Source of the DNA: Streptomyces caniferus | Lineage (GTDB): Bacteria > Actinomycetota > Actinomycetes > Streptomycetales > Streptomycetaceae | Length of the DNA: 64,000 nucleotides | Reading direction: 5' to 3' | Assembly: GCF_009811555.1 (NCBI RefSeq) | Contig: NZ_BLIN01000003.1 | Coordinates: 1,116,001 to 1,180,000, forward strand | Part shown: piece by piece, positions 19,947 to 29,356 of the stretch | Layout: every line of letters starts with the position of its first letter | Position numbering within the stretch: position 1 is the first letter of the stretch | Made by a program: the position numbers and the translations under genes | Notes under the pieces: model-generated | Database searches by the model: none | Told to the model about the DNA's origin: nothing | Seen by the model: only the letters and a program-made list of their open reading frames with translations

Positions 19947-21182
19947 GTGAAGCGGCGATTCGGTCGAGTGCGCGCGATGCTGACGGTGCTGGTGGCGTGG
20001 GGGGTGCTGGCCGGCGGAGGGATGGCGGGCGGGGCACCGGCCACGGCCGCGGGCACCACGCTCCACCGCTCCCCTACCAGGCCGGTGGCGCCCGGCGTGG
20101 CGTACGGCGAGTTCCGGATGACGCTGCCGCGCGGCATCGCGCACGGGCATCTGCTCACCGTCGATCTGGCCGATCCGCGGGTCTCGGTCGATCTGCTCTA
20201 CCCGGGGGCGGTCGGCGCACGGTCGCCGGTGTCCCAACTGGCCGCCGACCGCGGTGCGGTGGGGGCCGTCAACGGCGATTTCTTCAACATCACCGAGACC
20301 CAGCACCCGGGTGTCGAGGCGACCGGCGCGTCGGTCGGTCCGGCGGTGGCCTCGGGGCGGCAGCTGAAGGGCGCGGTGCCCGACGGCCAGCGGTTCGGGC
20401 CGGTCATGCCGCCGGGCGCGACCACCGAGGACGTCATCGGCGTCGGCTACGACCACCGGGCCCGGCTGGACCGGCTCACGCTGCGCGGCGCGGTGCTGAC
20501 CGCCGAGGGGGCGCTGCCCCTGCGCGGGCTGAACCAGTACGCGCTGCCGGTCGGCGGCATCGGCGCCTACACCCCGCAGTGGGGCCCGGCGTCCCGGGTG
20601 CGCGCCACCTGCGGCACGGACACCGACCGGGCGGCGCCGTGCAGTACGGACACCGCGGAGGTGACCGTCCGGCGCGGCCGGGTGACGGCGGTGGAGGACG
20701 CTCCGGGCGCCGGCGGGGTGCCGTCGGACAGCGTGGTGCTGGTGGGGCGGGAGGAAGGGGCGCGGCAGCTGCGCGCGCTGGACATCGGTGAACCGGTGCA
20801 CCTCGCCCCCCGCCTCGTGGGCCGGAGCCCCACCCCCCTGCGGTTCGCGGTGGGCGGCTTCCCGATCGTGCGGGACGACGAGCCGGTGGCCGGCCTGGAC
20901 ACCGTCGCGGTGGCGGTGCGTACCTCCGCGGGGATCGGGGACGGCGGGCGGCTGCTGTATCTCATGGCGCTGGACGGGGCCCCGGGGCAGACCGGGCTGA
21001 CGGTGCGCGAACTGGCGGATCTGATGGCCGAGTTGGGTGCACGGGACGCCATGGACCTGGACGGCGGCGGGTCCTCGACGCTGGTCACGGGCGACGCGTA
21101 CGGGGCGACGGTCCGCAACCATCCGTCGGGCGGGGCAGAGCGGCCGGTGCCCAATGCGATCGGCGTGTTCTCCTCGGGGTGA
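19947..21182 (+). CDS. Secreted phosphodiester glycosidase-family (NAGPA domain) protein
   Basis: This 411-residue protein has an N-terminal signal peptide (residues 1-35, MLTVLVAWGVLAGGGMAG). The body resembles the NAGPA domain first described in the mammalian mannose-6-phosphate uncovering enzyme. Characteristic parts are AVNGDFFNI, the central beta-rich region, and the C-terminal AMDLDGGGSSTLV with the following AERPVPNAIGV. In bacteria these domains occur in exopolysaccharide or cell-wall-associated proteins and some cleave phosphodiester-linked sugars. The substrate here is unknown. The GTG start at 19947 is preceded by GGGGGG. The neighbouring amidase suggests a role at the envelope. 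Confidence 0.88.
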   Translation: MKRRFGRVRAMLTVLVAWGVLAGGGMAGGAPATAAGTTLHRSPTRPVAPGVAYGEFRMTLPRGIAHGHLLTVDLADPRVSVDLLYPGAVGARSPVSQLAADRGAVGAVNGDFFNITETQHPGVEATGASVGPAVASGRQLKGAVPDGQRFGPVMPPGATTEDVIGVGYDHRARLDRLTLRGAVLTAEGALPLRGLNQYALPVGGIGAYTPQWGPASRVRATCGTDTDRAAPCSTDTAEVTVRRGRVTAVEDAPGAGGVPSDSVVLVGREEGARQLRALDIGEPVHLAPRLVGRSPTPLRFAVGGFPIVRDDEPVAGLDTVAVAVRTSAGIGDGGRLLYLMALDGAPGQTGLTVRELADLMAELGARDAMDLDGGGSSTLVTGDAYGATVRNHPSGGAERPVPNAIGVFSSG

Positions 21183-21186
21183 GCGT

Positions 21187-21211
21187 CCGGGCGGCCGCCG
21201 ACGGCGCCCGG
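21187..21211. terminator. Small GC hairpin between convergent genes
   Basis: CCGGGCG (21187-21193) pairs with CGCCCGG (21205-21211) across an 11-base loop. It lies five bases past the glycosidase stop and just before the end of the convergent small gene, where a bidirectional terminator is expected. Confidence 0.4.
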
Positions 21212-21227
21212 CCGCGGGCCGGCACCG

Positions 21228-21422
21228 TCACGGGCGCACGCTGCTCACCACGTCGGCGGCGCCGGACAGCCCCTGGTGGATGTCCGGGGCGAGACTGCTG
21301 TTCGCCAGGTAGAAGCCGAGCAGTGCGCACACCAGGGCGTGCGAGATCTTGAGCTTGCCGCTGCGCAGGAAGATCACGGTCAGGATCACCAGCAGCAGTA
21401 CGACCGAGATGGAAATGGCCAT
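21228..21422 (-). CDS. Small membrane protein, 64 residues
   Basis: The protein has two hydrophobic segments: residues 1-18 (MAISISVVLLLVILTVIF), then a short basic stretch RSGKLK, and a second helix at about 26-42 (ALVCALLGFYLANSS). It ends with a polar GAADVVSSVRP tail. I recall small proteins of this form recurring in Streptomyces genomes without an assigned function. The ATG at 21422 is preferred over the GTG at 21431 because GAGGAGG is 10 bases from the ATG but only one base from the GTG. Codon use is fully Streptomyces-like. Confidence 0.75.
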   Translation of the reverse strand: MAISISVVLLLVILTVIFLRSGKLKISHALVCALLGFYLANSSLAPDIHQGLSGAADVVSSVRP

Positions 21423-21861
21423 GGGACGCACACCTCCTCAGCTGCCGCCCGAACGGGCAGCAAGGGGTGGCCAGTTTGGCGTATTTCGGGGTATGTCAGC
21501 TTCTCGTCCGGGTGCTCCGATCAGGTGATCACTGCGGGTCACCGGCGGGCGGGGGCGAGGCACGGCGGACCGACCGCGGACCGGGGGGCGGTAAGCCCAT
21601 CGATCCGGGAGCGAGGCGGGCACCTCCGCCGTCGGCCGGCCGGCGCCGACCCACGCCTCACCTGCCCTCACCGACCACACGGAACGAATCACCCATATCA
21701 CCGCAAGCGGCGAGCGTCGGCGCACGACTCGCCCCGCACCCCCGCGACCCGTCGCCGACTGTGTCGTGGATCACGTCACTCCCTGCAACGGAGTGTGGCG
21801 ATCCGCCGTCTTAGCGGCCGACAGCGCCGCCCACCCCGCACCGCAGACGGAAGCCCCCGAC
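21423..21861. other. 439-base intergenic region
   Basis: Apart from the small gene's ribosome-binding site at its left end and the dyad at 21768-21804, I see no gene here. It carries short AT-richer patches, such as around 21690-21700, that could hold promoters for the rightward gene, but no convincing -35/-10 pair. Confidence 0.5.
21768..21804. promoter_or_regulatory. Symmetrical two-step dyad upstream of truncated transpeptidase gene
   Basis: The sequence reads GGATC-N4-CACTCC-N7-GGAGTG-N4-GATCC and is centred on 21786. Outer arms are 21768-21772 and 21800-21804; inner arms are 21777-21782 and 21790-21795. It lies 58 bases before the ATG at 21862. It could be an operator or an RNA hairpin in the leader. 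I do not recognise it as a known riboswitch. Confidence 0.45.
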
Positions 21862-22716
21862 ATGAGCCAGCCCCTCCCCCGCCGCCGACGGCCCTTCCGG
21901 CCGCGGCGTGCCGTGCTCGCACTGGTCCCGGTGATCGGCATGGGCACGCTCTCCGCGTGCGGGGGCAGCGCGGAGCCGCAGGGCGATCCGGTGAAGGTGG
22001 CGCTGGGGGCGGCGAGCGGGACCCGGACCGTCCAGGCCGGCGACCGCCTGCAGGTGACCGCGCGGGGCGGGGTGCTGACCGAGGTGCGGGTCACCGATCC
22101 CCGGGGACGGCCGCTGCCCGGCGGGCTGGGCCGCGACGGGAGGAGCTGGACCTCCCGGGCGAAAGCCGCGCCGGACACCAAGTACTCCGTCGTCGCCAGG
22201 ACCAGGAACGCACAGGGCGGTGTCGGTGCGGCCAAGGAGTCGCTGACCACGGCGAAGGCGTCCAGGCTCAACACCTTGATGCTCGATCCCCGCTCACCGG
22301 GCGCGGTGACCGACGCCGGCCGGCCCCTCAGGATCCTCTTCAACTTCCCGGTGACCGACCGGGCCGCGGTGGAACGGCGGCTGAGCCTCAGCGCCGACGG
22401 CCGGATGAGCGGGTCGTGGGACTGGGGCGAGGACGGCAGCGGTGGCGACCGGGTGGACTGGCGTCCGGCCGGGCCCTGGAAGCCCGGTACCGAGGTCACG
22501 CTCCGGGCGGATCTCGGCGGGGTGGACTCCGGCGGCGGCCGCTACTTCGCCAACGACTATGACCTGAACTTCACCATCGGCCGGAGATGCACCGACTCGG
22601 ACATGCGACAGGTTTGTGGCAAGGTCCACATGGGTGACCCCTTAGAGGTCGCCGCACCCTCCGTACGAGGGGAAGACAACAGGGCCATCGGGATCGGAGA
22701 CTGGCATGTCGGCTGA
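21862..22716 (+). pseudogene. Truncated L,D-transpeptidase-like lipoprotein lacking the YkuD catalytic domain
   Basis: The 284-codon frame begins with an Arg-rich signal peptide and lipobox-like LSAC (C34 region), then two Ig-like domains (about 45-135 and 138-235) of the kind that precede the YkuD domain in Streptomyces L,D-transpeptidases; YDLNFTIGRR is the usual hinge just before that domain. After this hinge the frame continues for about 47 unrelated residues, includes a TTA codon at 22642, and stops. No catalytic HxX17SHGChN-type motif follows, and only 68 bases remain before lysX, so the catalytic domain is deleted, not frameshifted. The product could still be an exported Ig-domain lipoprotein. 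Confidence 0.7.
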
Positions 22717-22784
22717 TCCCCATGGCAGCAGACCAGCGCCCGCGCGTCGAGCAGCTGAACCCTTTCAGAGCCTAGTGTGACGGA

Positions 22785-25700
22785 ATGAGCACCGTGCAGG
22801 ACCAGGATCAACTCACGGGGTGGCAGCGCTTCCGGCGCCGCGTCCCCAATGGCTTCGCCATCATCTTCAGCCTGTTGGGGCTCTTCTGTGCCCTGATGGC
22901 GCTGATCGGGCCCCTCCGGCGCGGACTCCACCCGGTGATCTACTGGCTGGACACGCTCACCATCCCGGTGGTGCCGAACTTCGCCTACGCGGTGTTCCTC
23001 TTCCTCCTGGCCGCGGCGATGACCGCGCGCAAACAGGTGGCGCTGTGGTTCGTGGTGACCTACATGGTGCTGGTCACCCTGGCCGACGCGCTGTTCCTGG
23101 CCGGGGGCTACTGGGAGTACGCCTTCTCCCTGGTGCTCTGCGCCGGGGCGCTGGTGCTGCTGCTCGTCTCGCACCGGGAGTTCTATGCCATCACCCGGCG
23201 CGGCGCGTTCCTGCGCGCGATCCTGGTGCTGATCGGCGGGCTCGCCGCGGCGGTGCTGATCGGCTGGGGACTGGTGTCGCTGGCCCCCGGCACGCTGGAG
23301 CCCGGCGCCGCCAACCGGCTGCTGTGGGCCGCCAACCGCGTCTGCGGCGGACTCGTCGGCGGCCGGCTGATCGAGGGCCATCCGCCGCACTGGACCAGCG
23401 CCGTCCTCGGGCTGCTCGGTGCGCTGGCCCTGCTCAACGCCGCGGCCACCCTGTTCCGTTCGCAGCGCATGGAAGCCGCGCTGCACGGCGACGAAGAGGC
23501 CCGCATCCGGGCGCTGCTGGACCGCTACGGCAGCCAGGACTCGCTCGGCTACTTCGCCTCCCGCCGCGACAAGGCCGTGGTCTTCTCCCCCAGCGGCAAG
23601 GCCGCCGTCACCTACCGCGTCGAGGCCGGCGTCTGTCTGGCCAGCGGTGACCCGGTCGGTGACCGGGAGGCGTGGACGCAGGCCATCGAGGCATGGCTGG
23701 AGGTCGCCGGGCGGTACGGCTGGCAGCCCGCCGTCATGGGCGCCAGCGAGAGCGGCGCCAAGGCGTTCGCGCGCAGCGGCCTCGGGGCGCTGCAGCTCGG
23801 CGACGAGGCGATCCTGCATGTGAAGGACTTCGACCTCGACGGCCGGGAGATGCGGGTGACCCGCCAGGCCGTCAACCGCGTCGAGCGGACCGGCGCGACC
23901 TTCCGCGTGCGGCGCCACTCCGCGCTGACCGACGAGGAGATGCAGGAAGTCATCCACCGGGCGGACGCCTGGCGGGACACCGAGACCGAGCGCGGGTTCT
24001 CGATGGCGCTGGACCGGCTGGGCGACCCGGAGGACGGGGACTGCCTGCTGGCCGAGGCGTTCGACGGCGACGGCAACATGATCGCGCTGCTGTCCTTCGT
24101 GCCGTGGGGCAAGGACGGCATCTCGCTGGACGTCATGCGCCGCGACCGCACCGCGCCCAACGGCGTCATGGAGTTCATGGTGGCCCGGCTGTGCGGCCAG
24201 GCCGGGGCCATGGGCGTGCGCCGGGTCTCGCTGAACTTCGCGGTGTTCCGGTCCGCCTTCGAGGAGGGCGCCCGGATCGGTGCCGGGCCGGTGCTGAAGT
24301 TCTGGCGCAAGCTGCTGCTGTTCTTCTCCAAGTGGTGGCAGCTGGAGGCGCTCTACCGTTCCAACGCGAAGTACAACCCGGAGTGGTACCCGCGGTTCCT
24401 GTGCTACGCGGACGCCGGTGCGCTGGCCCGCATCGGTCTGGCCTCCGGTATCGCCGAGGGCTTCGTGGCGGTGCCGAGCCTGGGCAAGCTGTGGGGCAAG
24501 GGCCACCAGAAGCGGGTGCTGGCCCCGGCCAGCACCGCGGGCCTGCCGTCGCTGGACGAGCTCGGCCTGGTGCAGACCGGACCGGCCACCGAGGAGGAGC
24601 TGCACGAGCGGGAACTGGCGGCGCTGCCCGAGCAGGTGCGGGTGCGCCACCGGAAGCTGGAGCGGCTGCGGGAGGCCGGCACCGACCCGTATCCGGTGGG
24701 CGTGGAGCGTACGCACACCCTGGGCGAGGTCCGCGACGAGTTCCCGGACCTGACGCCCGGCGAGCGGACCGGAAAGAGCGTCAGCATCGCCGGGCGGGTG
24801 CTGCTCACCCGTGACCACGGCGGTGTGCTCTTCGCGGTGCTGCGGGACTGGTCGGGCGATCTGCAGATCGCGCTGACCCGGGACGGCAGCGGCAAGGAGC
24901 TGCTGGAGCGCTTCGGTACGGACATCGACCTCGGTGACCACGTCGAGGCGACGGGCGAGGTCGGCGCCAGCGACCGCGGTGAGCCGACGGTGTTCGTGAC
25001 CGGGTGGCGGCTGACGGCCAAGTGCCTGCGCCCGCTGCCGGACAAGCGGCGTGGTCTGTCCGACCCGGAGGCCAAGGTCCGCCAGCGGTATGTGGACCTG
25101 GTCGTCTCGCCGGACGCGCGGGACAACGTACGGGCACGCAGCACGGCCGTCCAGGCGCTGCGCCAGGGTCTGATCGAGCGCGGCTACCTCGAGGTCGAGA
25201 CGCCGATGCTGCAGCAGATCCACGGTGGCGCCAACGCCCGCCCGTTCCACACCCACATCAACGCCTACGACCTCGATCTGTACCTGCGCATCGCGCCGGA
25301 GCTGTACCTCAAGCGGCTGTGCGTGGGCGGTATGGAGAAGGTCTTCGAGATGGGGCGGACCTTCCGCAACGAGGGCATCTCCTACAAGCACAACCCCGAG
25401 TTCACGATGCTGGAGGCGTACCAGGCGTTCGCCGACTACGACGTGATGCTCGATCTGACCCGGGAGCTGATCCAGAGCGCGGCGATCGCCGCGTTCGGCA
25501 GCGCCACCGCCCGTAAGGCGGACGAGAAGGGCCGGCTGGTCGAGCACGACATCTCCGGGATCTGGCCGGTGAAGACGGTCTACGGCGCGATCTCCGAGGC
25601 GCTCGGCGAGGAGGTCGACGCGGACACCGGACCGGATGCGCTGCGGCGGCTGTGCCATGCCTCGTCGGTGCCGGTGAAGCCGGAGATGGGGCGCGGCGAC

Positions 25701-26102
25701 ATCGTGCTGGAGATGTACGAGCGGCTGGTGGAGGAGCGCACCCAGCTCCCCACGTTCTACAAGGACTTCCCCACCGATGTCTCGCCGCTGACCCGTCAGC
25801 ACCGGCGGGACCCGCGGCTCGCCGAGCGCTGGGACCTGGTCGCGTTCGGCACCGAACTGGGCACCGCCTACTCGGAGCTGACCGACCCGGTGGAGCAGCG
25901 GCGGCGGCTCACCGCCCAGTCGCTGCTGGCGGCCGGCGGTGACCCGGAGGCGATGGAGCTGGACGAGGACTTCCTGCAGGCCCTGGAGTACGCGATGCCG
26001 CCGACCGGCGGTCTGGGCATCGGCGTGGACCGGCTGGTCATGTTCCTCACCGGGCTGTCGATCCGCGAGACGCTGCCGTTCCCGCTGGTGCGGCGCCGCT
26101 GA
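22785..26102 (+). CDS. lysX: Bifunctional lysylphosphatidylglycerol synthase / lysine-tRNA ligase
   Basis: This 1105-residue fusion is of the actinobacterial LysX type. Residues 20-230 contain six or so transmembrane helices. Residues 235-590 form the MprF-like lysyltransferase domain (GNMIALLSFVPWGKDGISLDVMR, VSLNFAVFRSAFEEG). Residues 630-1105 form a class II lysyl-tRNA synthetase with an OB-fold anticodon domain and motifs GRTFRNEGISYKHNPEFTM (motif 2) and GLGIGVDRLVM (motif 3). It makes Lys-tRNA and transfers the lysine to phosphatidylglycerol, lowering envelope negative charge and so resisting cationic peptides. A 36-bp-stem-and-loop terminator follows. It is larger than and distinct from a housekeeping LysS. 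Confidence 0.96.
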   Translation: MSTVQDQDQLTGWQRFRRRVPNGFAIIFSLLGLFCALMALIGPLRRGLHPVIYWLDTLTIPVVPNFAYAVFLFLLAAAMTARKQVALWFVVTYMVLVTLADALFLAGGYWEYAFSLVLCAGALVLLLVSHREFYAITRRGAFLRAILVLIGGLAAAVLIGWGLVSLAPGTLEPGAANRLLWAANRVCGGLVGGRLIEGHPPHWTSAVLGLLGALALLNAAATLFRSQRMEAALHGDEEARIRALLDRYGSQDSLGYFASRRDKAVVFSPSGKAAVTYRVEAGVCLASGDPVGDREAWTQAIEAWLEVAGRYGWQPAVMGASESGAKAFARSGLGALQLGDEAILHVKDFDLDGREMRVTRQAVNRVERTGATFRVRRHSALTDEEMQEVIHRADAWRDTETERGFSMALDRLGDPEDGDCLLAEAFDGDGNMIALLSFVPWGKDGISLDVMRRDRTAPNGVMEFMVARLCGQAGAMGVRRVSLNFAVFRSAFEEGARIGAGPVLKFWRKLLLFFSKWWQLEALYRSNAKYNPEWYPRFLCYADAGALARIGLASGIAEGFVAVPSLGKLWGKGHQKRVLAPASTAGLPSLDELGLVQTGPATEEELHERELAALPEQVRVRHRKLERLREAGTDPYPVGVERTHTLGEVRDEFPDLTPGERTGKSVSIAGRVLLTRDHGGVLFAVLRDWSGDLQIALTRDGSGKELLERFGTDIDLGDHVEATGEVGASDRGEPTVFVTGWRLTAKCLRPLPDKRRGLSDPEAKVRQRYVDLVVSPDARDNVRARSTAVQALRQGLIERGYLEVETPMLQQIHGGANARPFHTHINAYDLDLYLRIAPELYLKRLCVGGMEKVFEMGRTFRNEGISYKHNPEFTMLEAYQAFADYDVMLDLTRELIQSAAIAAFGSATARKADEKGRLVEHDISGIWPVKTVYGAISEALGEEVDADTGPDALRRLCHASSVPVKPEMGRGDIVLEMYERLVEERTQLPTFYKDFPTDVSPLTRQHRRDPRLAERWDLVAFGTELGTAYSELTDPVEQRRRLTAQSLLAAGGDPEAMELDEDFLQALEYAMPPTGGLGIGVDRLVMFLTGLSIRETLPFPLVRRR

Positions 26103-26133
26103 CGGCACCGCCGGCCCGGTCACGACGGGCGAG

Positions 26134-26176
26134 ACGGCCGAGGCCACCCCCGCACCATGGGGGTGGCCTCGGCCGT
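26134..26176. terminator. Perfect 18-bp hairpin terminator
   Basis: The arms 26134-26151 (ACGGCCGAGGCCACCCCC) and 26159-26176 are perfectly complementary around the 7-base loop GCACCAT. It lies between the convergent lysX and phospholipase D genes and should terminate both transcripts. Confidence 0.88.
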
Positions 26177-26246
26177 TCGCAGCCGCTTCACGCGGTCGGC
26201 GCCCGGGGTCGTAACGGGGCCGGAGCTGCTCTCCCCGCCCGGGAGG

Positions 26247-27872
26247 TCAGCCCGTCCCGCGGCCGGAGCACCCGGCCGGGGTGATCGCCGCCCGCTGGGA
26301 GTACTTCCACTCCGGGTCGAGCAGTTCGGTCTTGAGCTGCTTCGCCGCGGCCGGGCTCTCGACGATGTAGCCGAAGTCCTGCAGCCAGGCCGGGTAGAGG
26401 TTCTTCGAACCGATGTAGAACGCCGAGTCGTCCACCGACACCAGCTTGTGGTGCAGGGCGTACGGCTTGCCGTCGGCCCAGGTGCCGCTGTCGGAGCTGC
26501 GGAACGGGGCGAGCTGCAGGTTGCCGCACATCGCCCGCGACGCCTTCTCGTTGTCGCCGGTGAGGGCCACGAGACGCTTGCGGAGGGTGTCGCTGATCTC
26601 GTCCAGGGACTTGATCTGGGAGTAGCCCCCGCTGCCGACGGCTCCGCGGTTGGCGGGATCGCTGACGACGATGCGCACCTTCACCCCGGCGGCCAGCTTG
26701 CCCGCGAGGGTGTCGTAGGTCCGGATGTCGTAGCGCGGCAACGGCGGGCAGGTGCCGTTGAGGTCCTGCTGCGAGATCTCGACGTGGCTGCGGGCGCTCG
26801 CGATGAGCGAACGCAGCGCGTTCTCCTCGGGGTTGACCGTGTCGTAGTCGCGGTCGGCGTTGGTGTTGTCGTGCAGCCCCACCGTGCACTTGGTGTCCGG
26901 GGCCGTGGGCAGGTCGGGGTGGTAGCCGGAGGAGGGGTCGGATTCCTTGATGCCCACGCCGAGACCGCCGACCGCGATGACGGGGACGTCCCCGGCGGGT
27001 TCGGCGGGGGCGGCGGCTGCCTGCTCCGTGTCTTTCTCCAGCGACGGCATGCAGGAGGCGCCGTTCGACGTGGCGAGCCACACCTTGGCCGGGTCGGACG
27101 CGTTCCGGCAGGTCCAGCCCCACAGCGTGTCGAGGTACTTCCCCGCCGAGCGGGCGGCCGGCCCGCTGAGCGCCATGTCCACATCCGACACCGGGTGGGC
27201 AGTGTCGAGGTAGTCGTCCTTCCAGCCGTTGATCCCGCCCGTGATGGCCGTCTTCCCGTCGACCACAACGAGCTTGGAGTGATTCCAGGAGAGCGACGTC
27301 TTGGACGTGGTCATCGAGGCGACGTTGAGCGTGACCTTCTCCGCCGCCTCCCCGAGCCTGTCGATCAGTTCGTTCCGGTAGCGGGACGGCACCACATTGA
27401 GGTGGTAGACCGGCGCGGCACCGACCAGGATGCGCACCCGGGGAGAGTGGCCCGCCTCGACGGACGCCTTGAGGCCGTCGACGAGGGCGTCCTCGAACCC
27501 GCCGTTGGGGAACGGCGCCAGCGAGGAGACGTCCACGGTGCGCCGCGCGTCGGCGATGTTCCGGGTCATCTTGTCGAGCAGCCGCCGGGTGCCCGCGCGG
27601 TCCTTGCAGCCGGCGTCGCCCCAGCAGCCGGGCGTCTGCAGCAGCCAGCCCGAGGGGTCGTCGGCCGGGGCGTCCAGCCGGTTGCCGTCGGTGCGCTGCC
27701 ACACCGAGCCTTCTAGGCCGGGGGAGGTTTCGCGGAGCGACCGCTCGATGGAGTCCAGATGGGGGGTGGGCGGTGTGTCCGCGGCGTAGGCGACCGAGGT
27801 CGGCAGCGTCGCGCACACCGTCGTCAGGGCGACGGACGCCGGTATGAGCCGGTGGAGCCGGAGAGGAGCCAA
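26247..27872 (-). CDS. Secreted phospholipase D-family protein with two HKD motifs
   Basis: This 541-residue protein has a signal peptide (about residues 1-31, ending SVAYAAD) and the overall length of Streptomyces phospholipase D enzymes. Both catalytic HxKx4D motifs are intact: H198/K200/D205 in [10 protein letters not shown] and H474/K476/D481 in HHKLVSVDD. The first is followed by KTAITGG and the second by SAFYIGSKN, giving the usual GG/GS pattern. The enzyme would hydrolyse or transphosphatidylate phospholipids outside the cell. The TTG start at 27872 is supported by AAGAAGG upstream and by the signal peptide beginning there. Its promoter should lie in the 206 bases before it. Confidence 0.9.
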   Translation of the reverse strand: MAPLRLHRLIPASVALTTVCATLPTSVAYAADTPPTPHLDSIERSLRETSPGLEGSVWQRTDGNRLDAPADDPSGWLLQTPGCWGDAGCKDRAGTRRLLDKMTRNIADARRTVDVSSLAPFPNGGFEDALVDGLKASVEAGHSPRVRILVGAAPVYHLNVVPSRYRNELIDRLGEAAEKVTLNVASMTTSKTSLSWNHSKLVVVDGKTAITGGINGWKDDYLDTAHPVSDVDMALSGPAARSAGKYLDTLWGWTCRNASDPAKVWLATSNGASCMPSLEKDTEQAAAAPAEPAGDVPVIAVGGLGVGIKESDPSSGYHPDLPTAPDTKCTVGLHDNTNADRDYDTVNPEENALRSLIASARSHVEISQQDLNGTCPPLPRYDIRTYDTLAGKLAAGVKVRIVVSDPANRGAVGSGGYSQIKSLDEISDTLRKRLVALTGDNEKASRAMCGNLQLAPFRSSDSGTWADGKPYALHHKLVSVDDSAFYIGSKNLYPAWLQDFGYIVESPAAAKQLKTELLDPEWKYSQRAAITPAGCSGRGTG

Positions 27873-28078
27873 GAGCTTGCCTTCTTACGGTGACGAGGCG
27901 AGCCGGGTGCCGATCACATGCCGCCGATCGGATGCCCGGCTCGGGTTGCCACCAGAAGGTATCGGGCCCCCTCCTGATTCCTCCGTGCAGAAGACGATCT
28001 CCGCTACAACTGCGGCTGTCGTCCCGGCGTCCGCGGCTCTGCTGTCACGGATGCCGCGAAGGGTGCGCCAGGGGGTGC

Positions 28079-29260
28079 TCAGAACCAGTTGACGGTGAGC
28101 GGGAAGGTGGCGGTGGCCGTGGCGCCGCGGGTGTCGGTGACGGTGGCGGTGATCTGCGAGGTGCCGGTCTGCCAGGGCCTGCCGCTGATCCGGCCGGCGG
28201 CGTCGGCGCTCAGGCCCAGCGGCAGGCCGGTGGCGTGGTAGGTGAGCGGGGGTGTGCCCCCGGTGGCGGTGAGCTGGACGGTGCAGTCCTGGAGGAAGCG
28301 GCAGGTCTGCGGGCCGGGGGCGGAGAGCTTCAGGTCGCCGCCGGGCGGCTCGGTGCCACCGGTGTCGAACGCCCCGGTGACGGGGGTGGCGGTGGCGGCA
28401 TTGCCCGCATGGCCGGTGCCGTACATGTCCTCGATCGTCCGCAGCAGGCTGTAGTGGTTGTAGGCGCCGCTGACGGTGCCCTGCCGGACATGGGCCCCGT
28501 GGAACACGGTCGCGATCCGGTTGGAGCCGAAGTAGTTGTCCTCGTCCCAGGTGACCATCAGCAGGCTGTTGTGGTCCTTGGCCCACTGGGCGTACGTGTC
28601 CAGGTTGTTCCGGAGCCAGGTGTCGCCGCTGCCGACGGCGCAGTCGTGCATGTCGTTGCACATGTCCGGGATGACGAAGGACACGGTGGGCAGCCGGGTG
28701 AAGTCGTCCTTGGGGAACTGGACGAAGGTCCGGCCGGTGTTCAGGGGCACGTTCCGGAAGGCGAACCAGGGGTTGTGTTTCTGGGCGTACCGGCCGCTGG
28801 AGCAGGTCGTGGAGCCCTCGTCGGGCAGGCCCTCGTTGTAGCTGGCGAAGGTCTTGCCGGCGGCGATCAGTTCCTGGCCGAGGTTGGGCGCGGTCATCGA
28901 CTGCGCGGTGTAGCAGCCGTCGCCGGTGATCCCCTGGGTGGTGCCGGAGAAGAGGTTGAAGTAGTTGGGCTGGCTGGGGTGGGTCAGCGCCTTCATCTCG
29001 GTCAGGCCGGCGCCGTTCTGGGCGAGTTGGTTGAGGTAGGGGGCGTCGCCGTTGCCGATGATCTCGCCGTACTGCTTGTTCTCGAAGACGACGATCACGA
29101 CGTGGTCGTACGACGGCAGCGCGGCGCGGGTGCCGCCCCCGTGGACCGCGGTGCCTGTCGGGACGGCGTGGGCGTCGGCGGTGGTGGCGGCGACGATCAG
29201 GCCCAACGCGCCGAGCACCGCCACGAGTGCCCTGCGCAGACCGACCGCTGTACGTGTCAT
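28079..29260 (-). CDS. Secreted phosphoesterase (acid phosphatase/phospholipase C-like) with Ig-like C-terminal domain
   Basis: This 393-residue protein starts with a signal peptide (1-31). Residues 45-285 match the phosphoesterase family: VVIVVFENKQYGEIIG with metal-binding Glu/Asn, THPSQPNYFNLFSG with the nucleophilic region, and TWDEDNYFGSNRIATVFHG with metal ligands. After a Gly/Pro linker, residues 300-393 form a putative Ig-like domain (LTATGGTPPLTYHATGLP). It should act outside the cell on phosphate esters; acid phosphatase is more likely than phospholipase C given the size. The ATG has GGAGGGAG upstream. It ends 206 bases before the phospholipase D start. Confidence 0.88.
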   Translation of the reverse strand: MTRTAVGLRRALVAVLGALGLIVAATTADAHAVPTGTAVHGGGTRAALPSYDHVVIVVFENKQYGEIIGNGDAPYLNQLAQNGAGLTEMKALTHPSQPNYFNLFSGTTQGITGDGCYTAQSMTAPNLGQELIAAGKTFASYNEGLPDEGSTTCSSGRYAQKHNPWFAFRNVPLNTGRTFVQFPKDDFTRLPTVSFVIPDMCNDMHDCAVGSGDTWLRNNLDTYAQWAKDHNSLLMVTWDEDNYFGSNRIATVFHGAHVRQGTVSGAYNHYSLLRTIEDMYGTGHAGNAATATPVTGAFDTGGTEPPGGDLKLSAPGPQTCRFLQDCTVQLTATGGTPPLTYHATGLPLGLSADAAGRISGRPWQTGTSQITATVTDTRGATATATFPLTVNWF

Positions 29261-29356
29261 CAGGTCTCCCTCCGTGCCCCGGGCTGTCGGGGCCTTGCCC
29301 GTGCCGAGTCCTTGCCGGGTGCCGAGCTCCTTGTCGGGGTGCGGAGTGCGTGGTCG

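Noticed and set aside
18940..21182. Terpene cyclase or other usual encapsulin cargo downstream of the shells
   Set aside because: The next genes are a Tat-exported amidase and a secreted glycosidase-like protein beyond a strong terminator; exported proteins cannot be cytoplasmic cargo.
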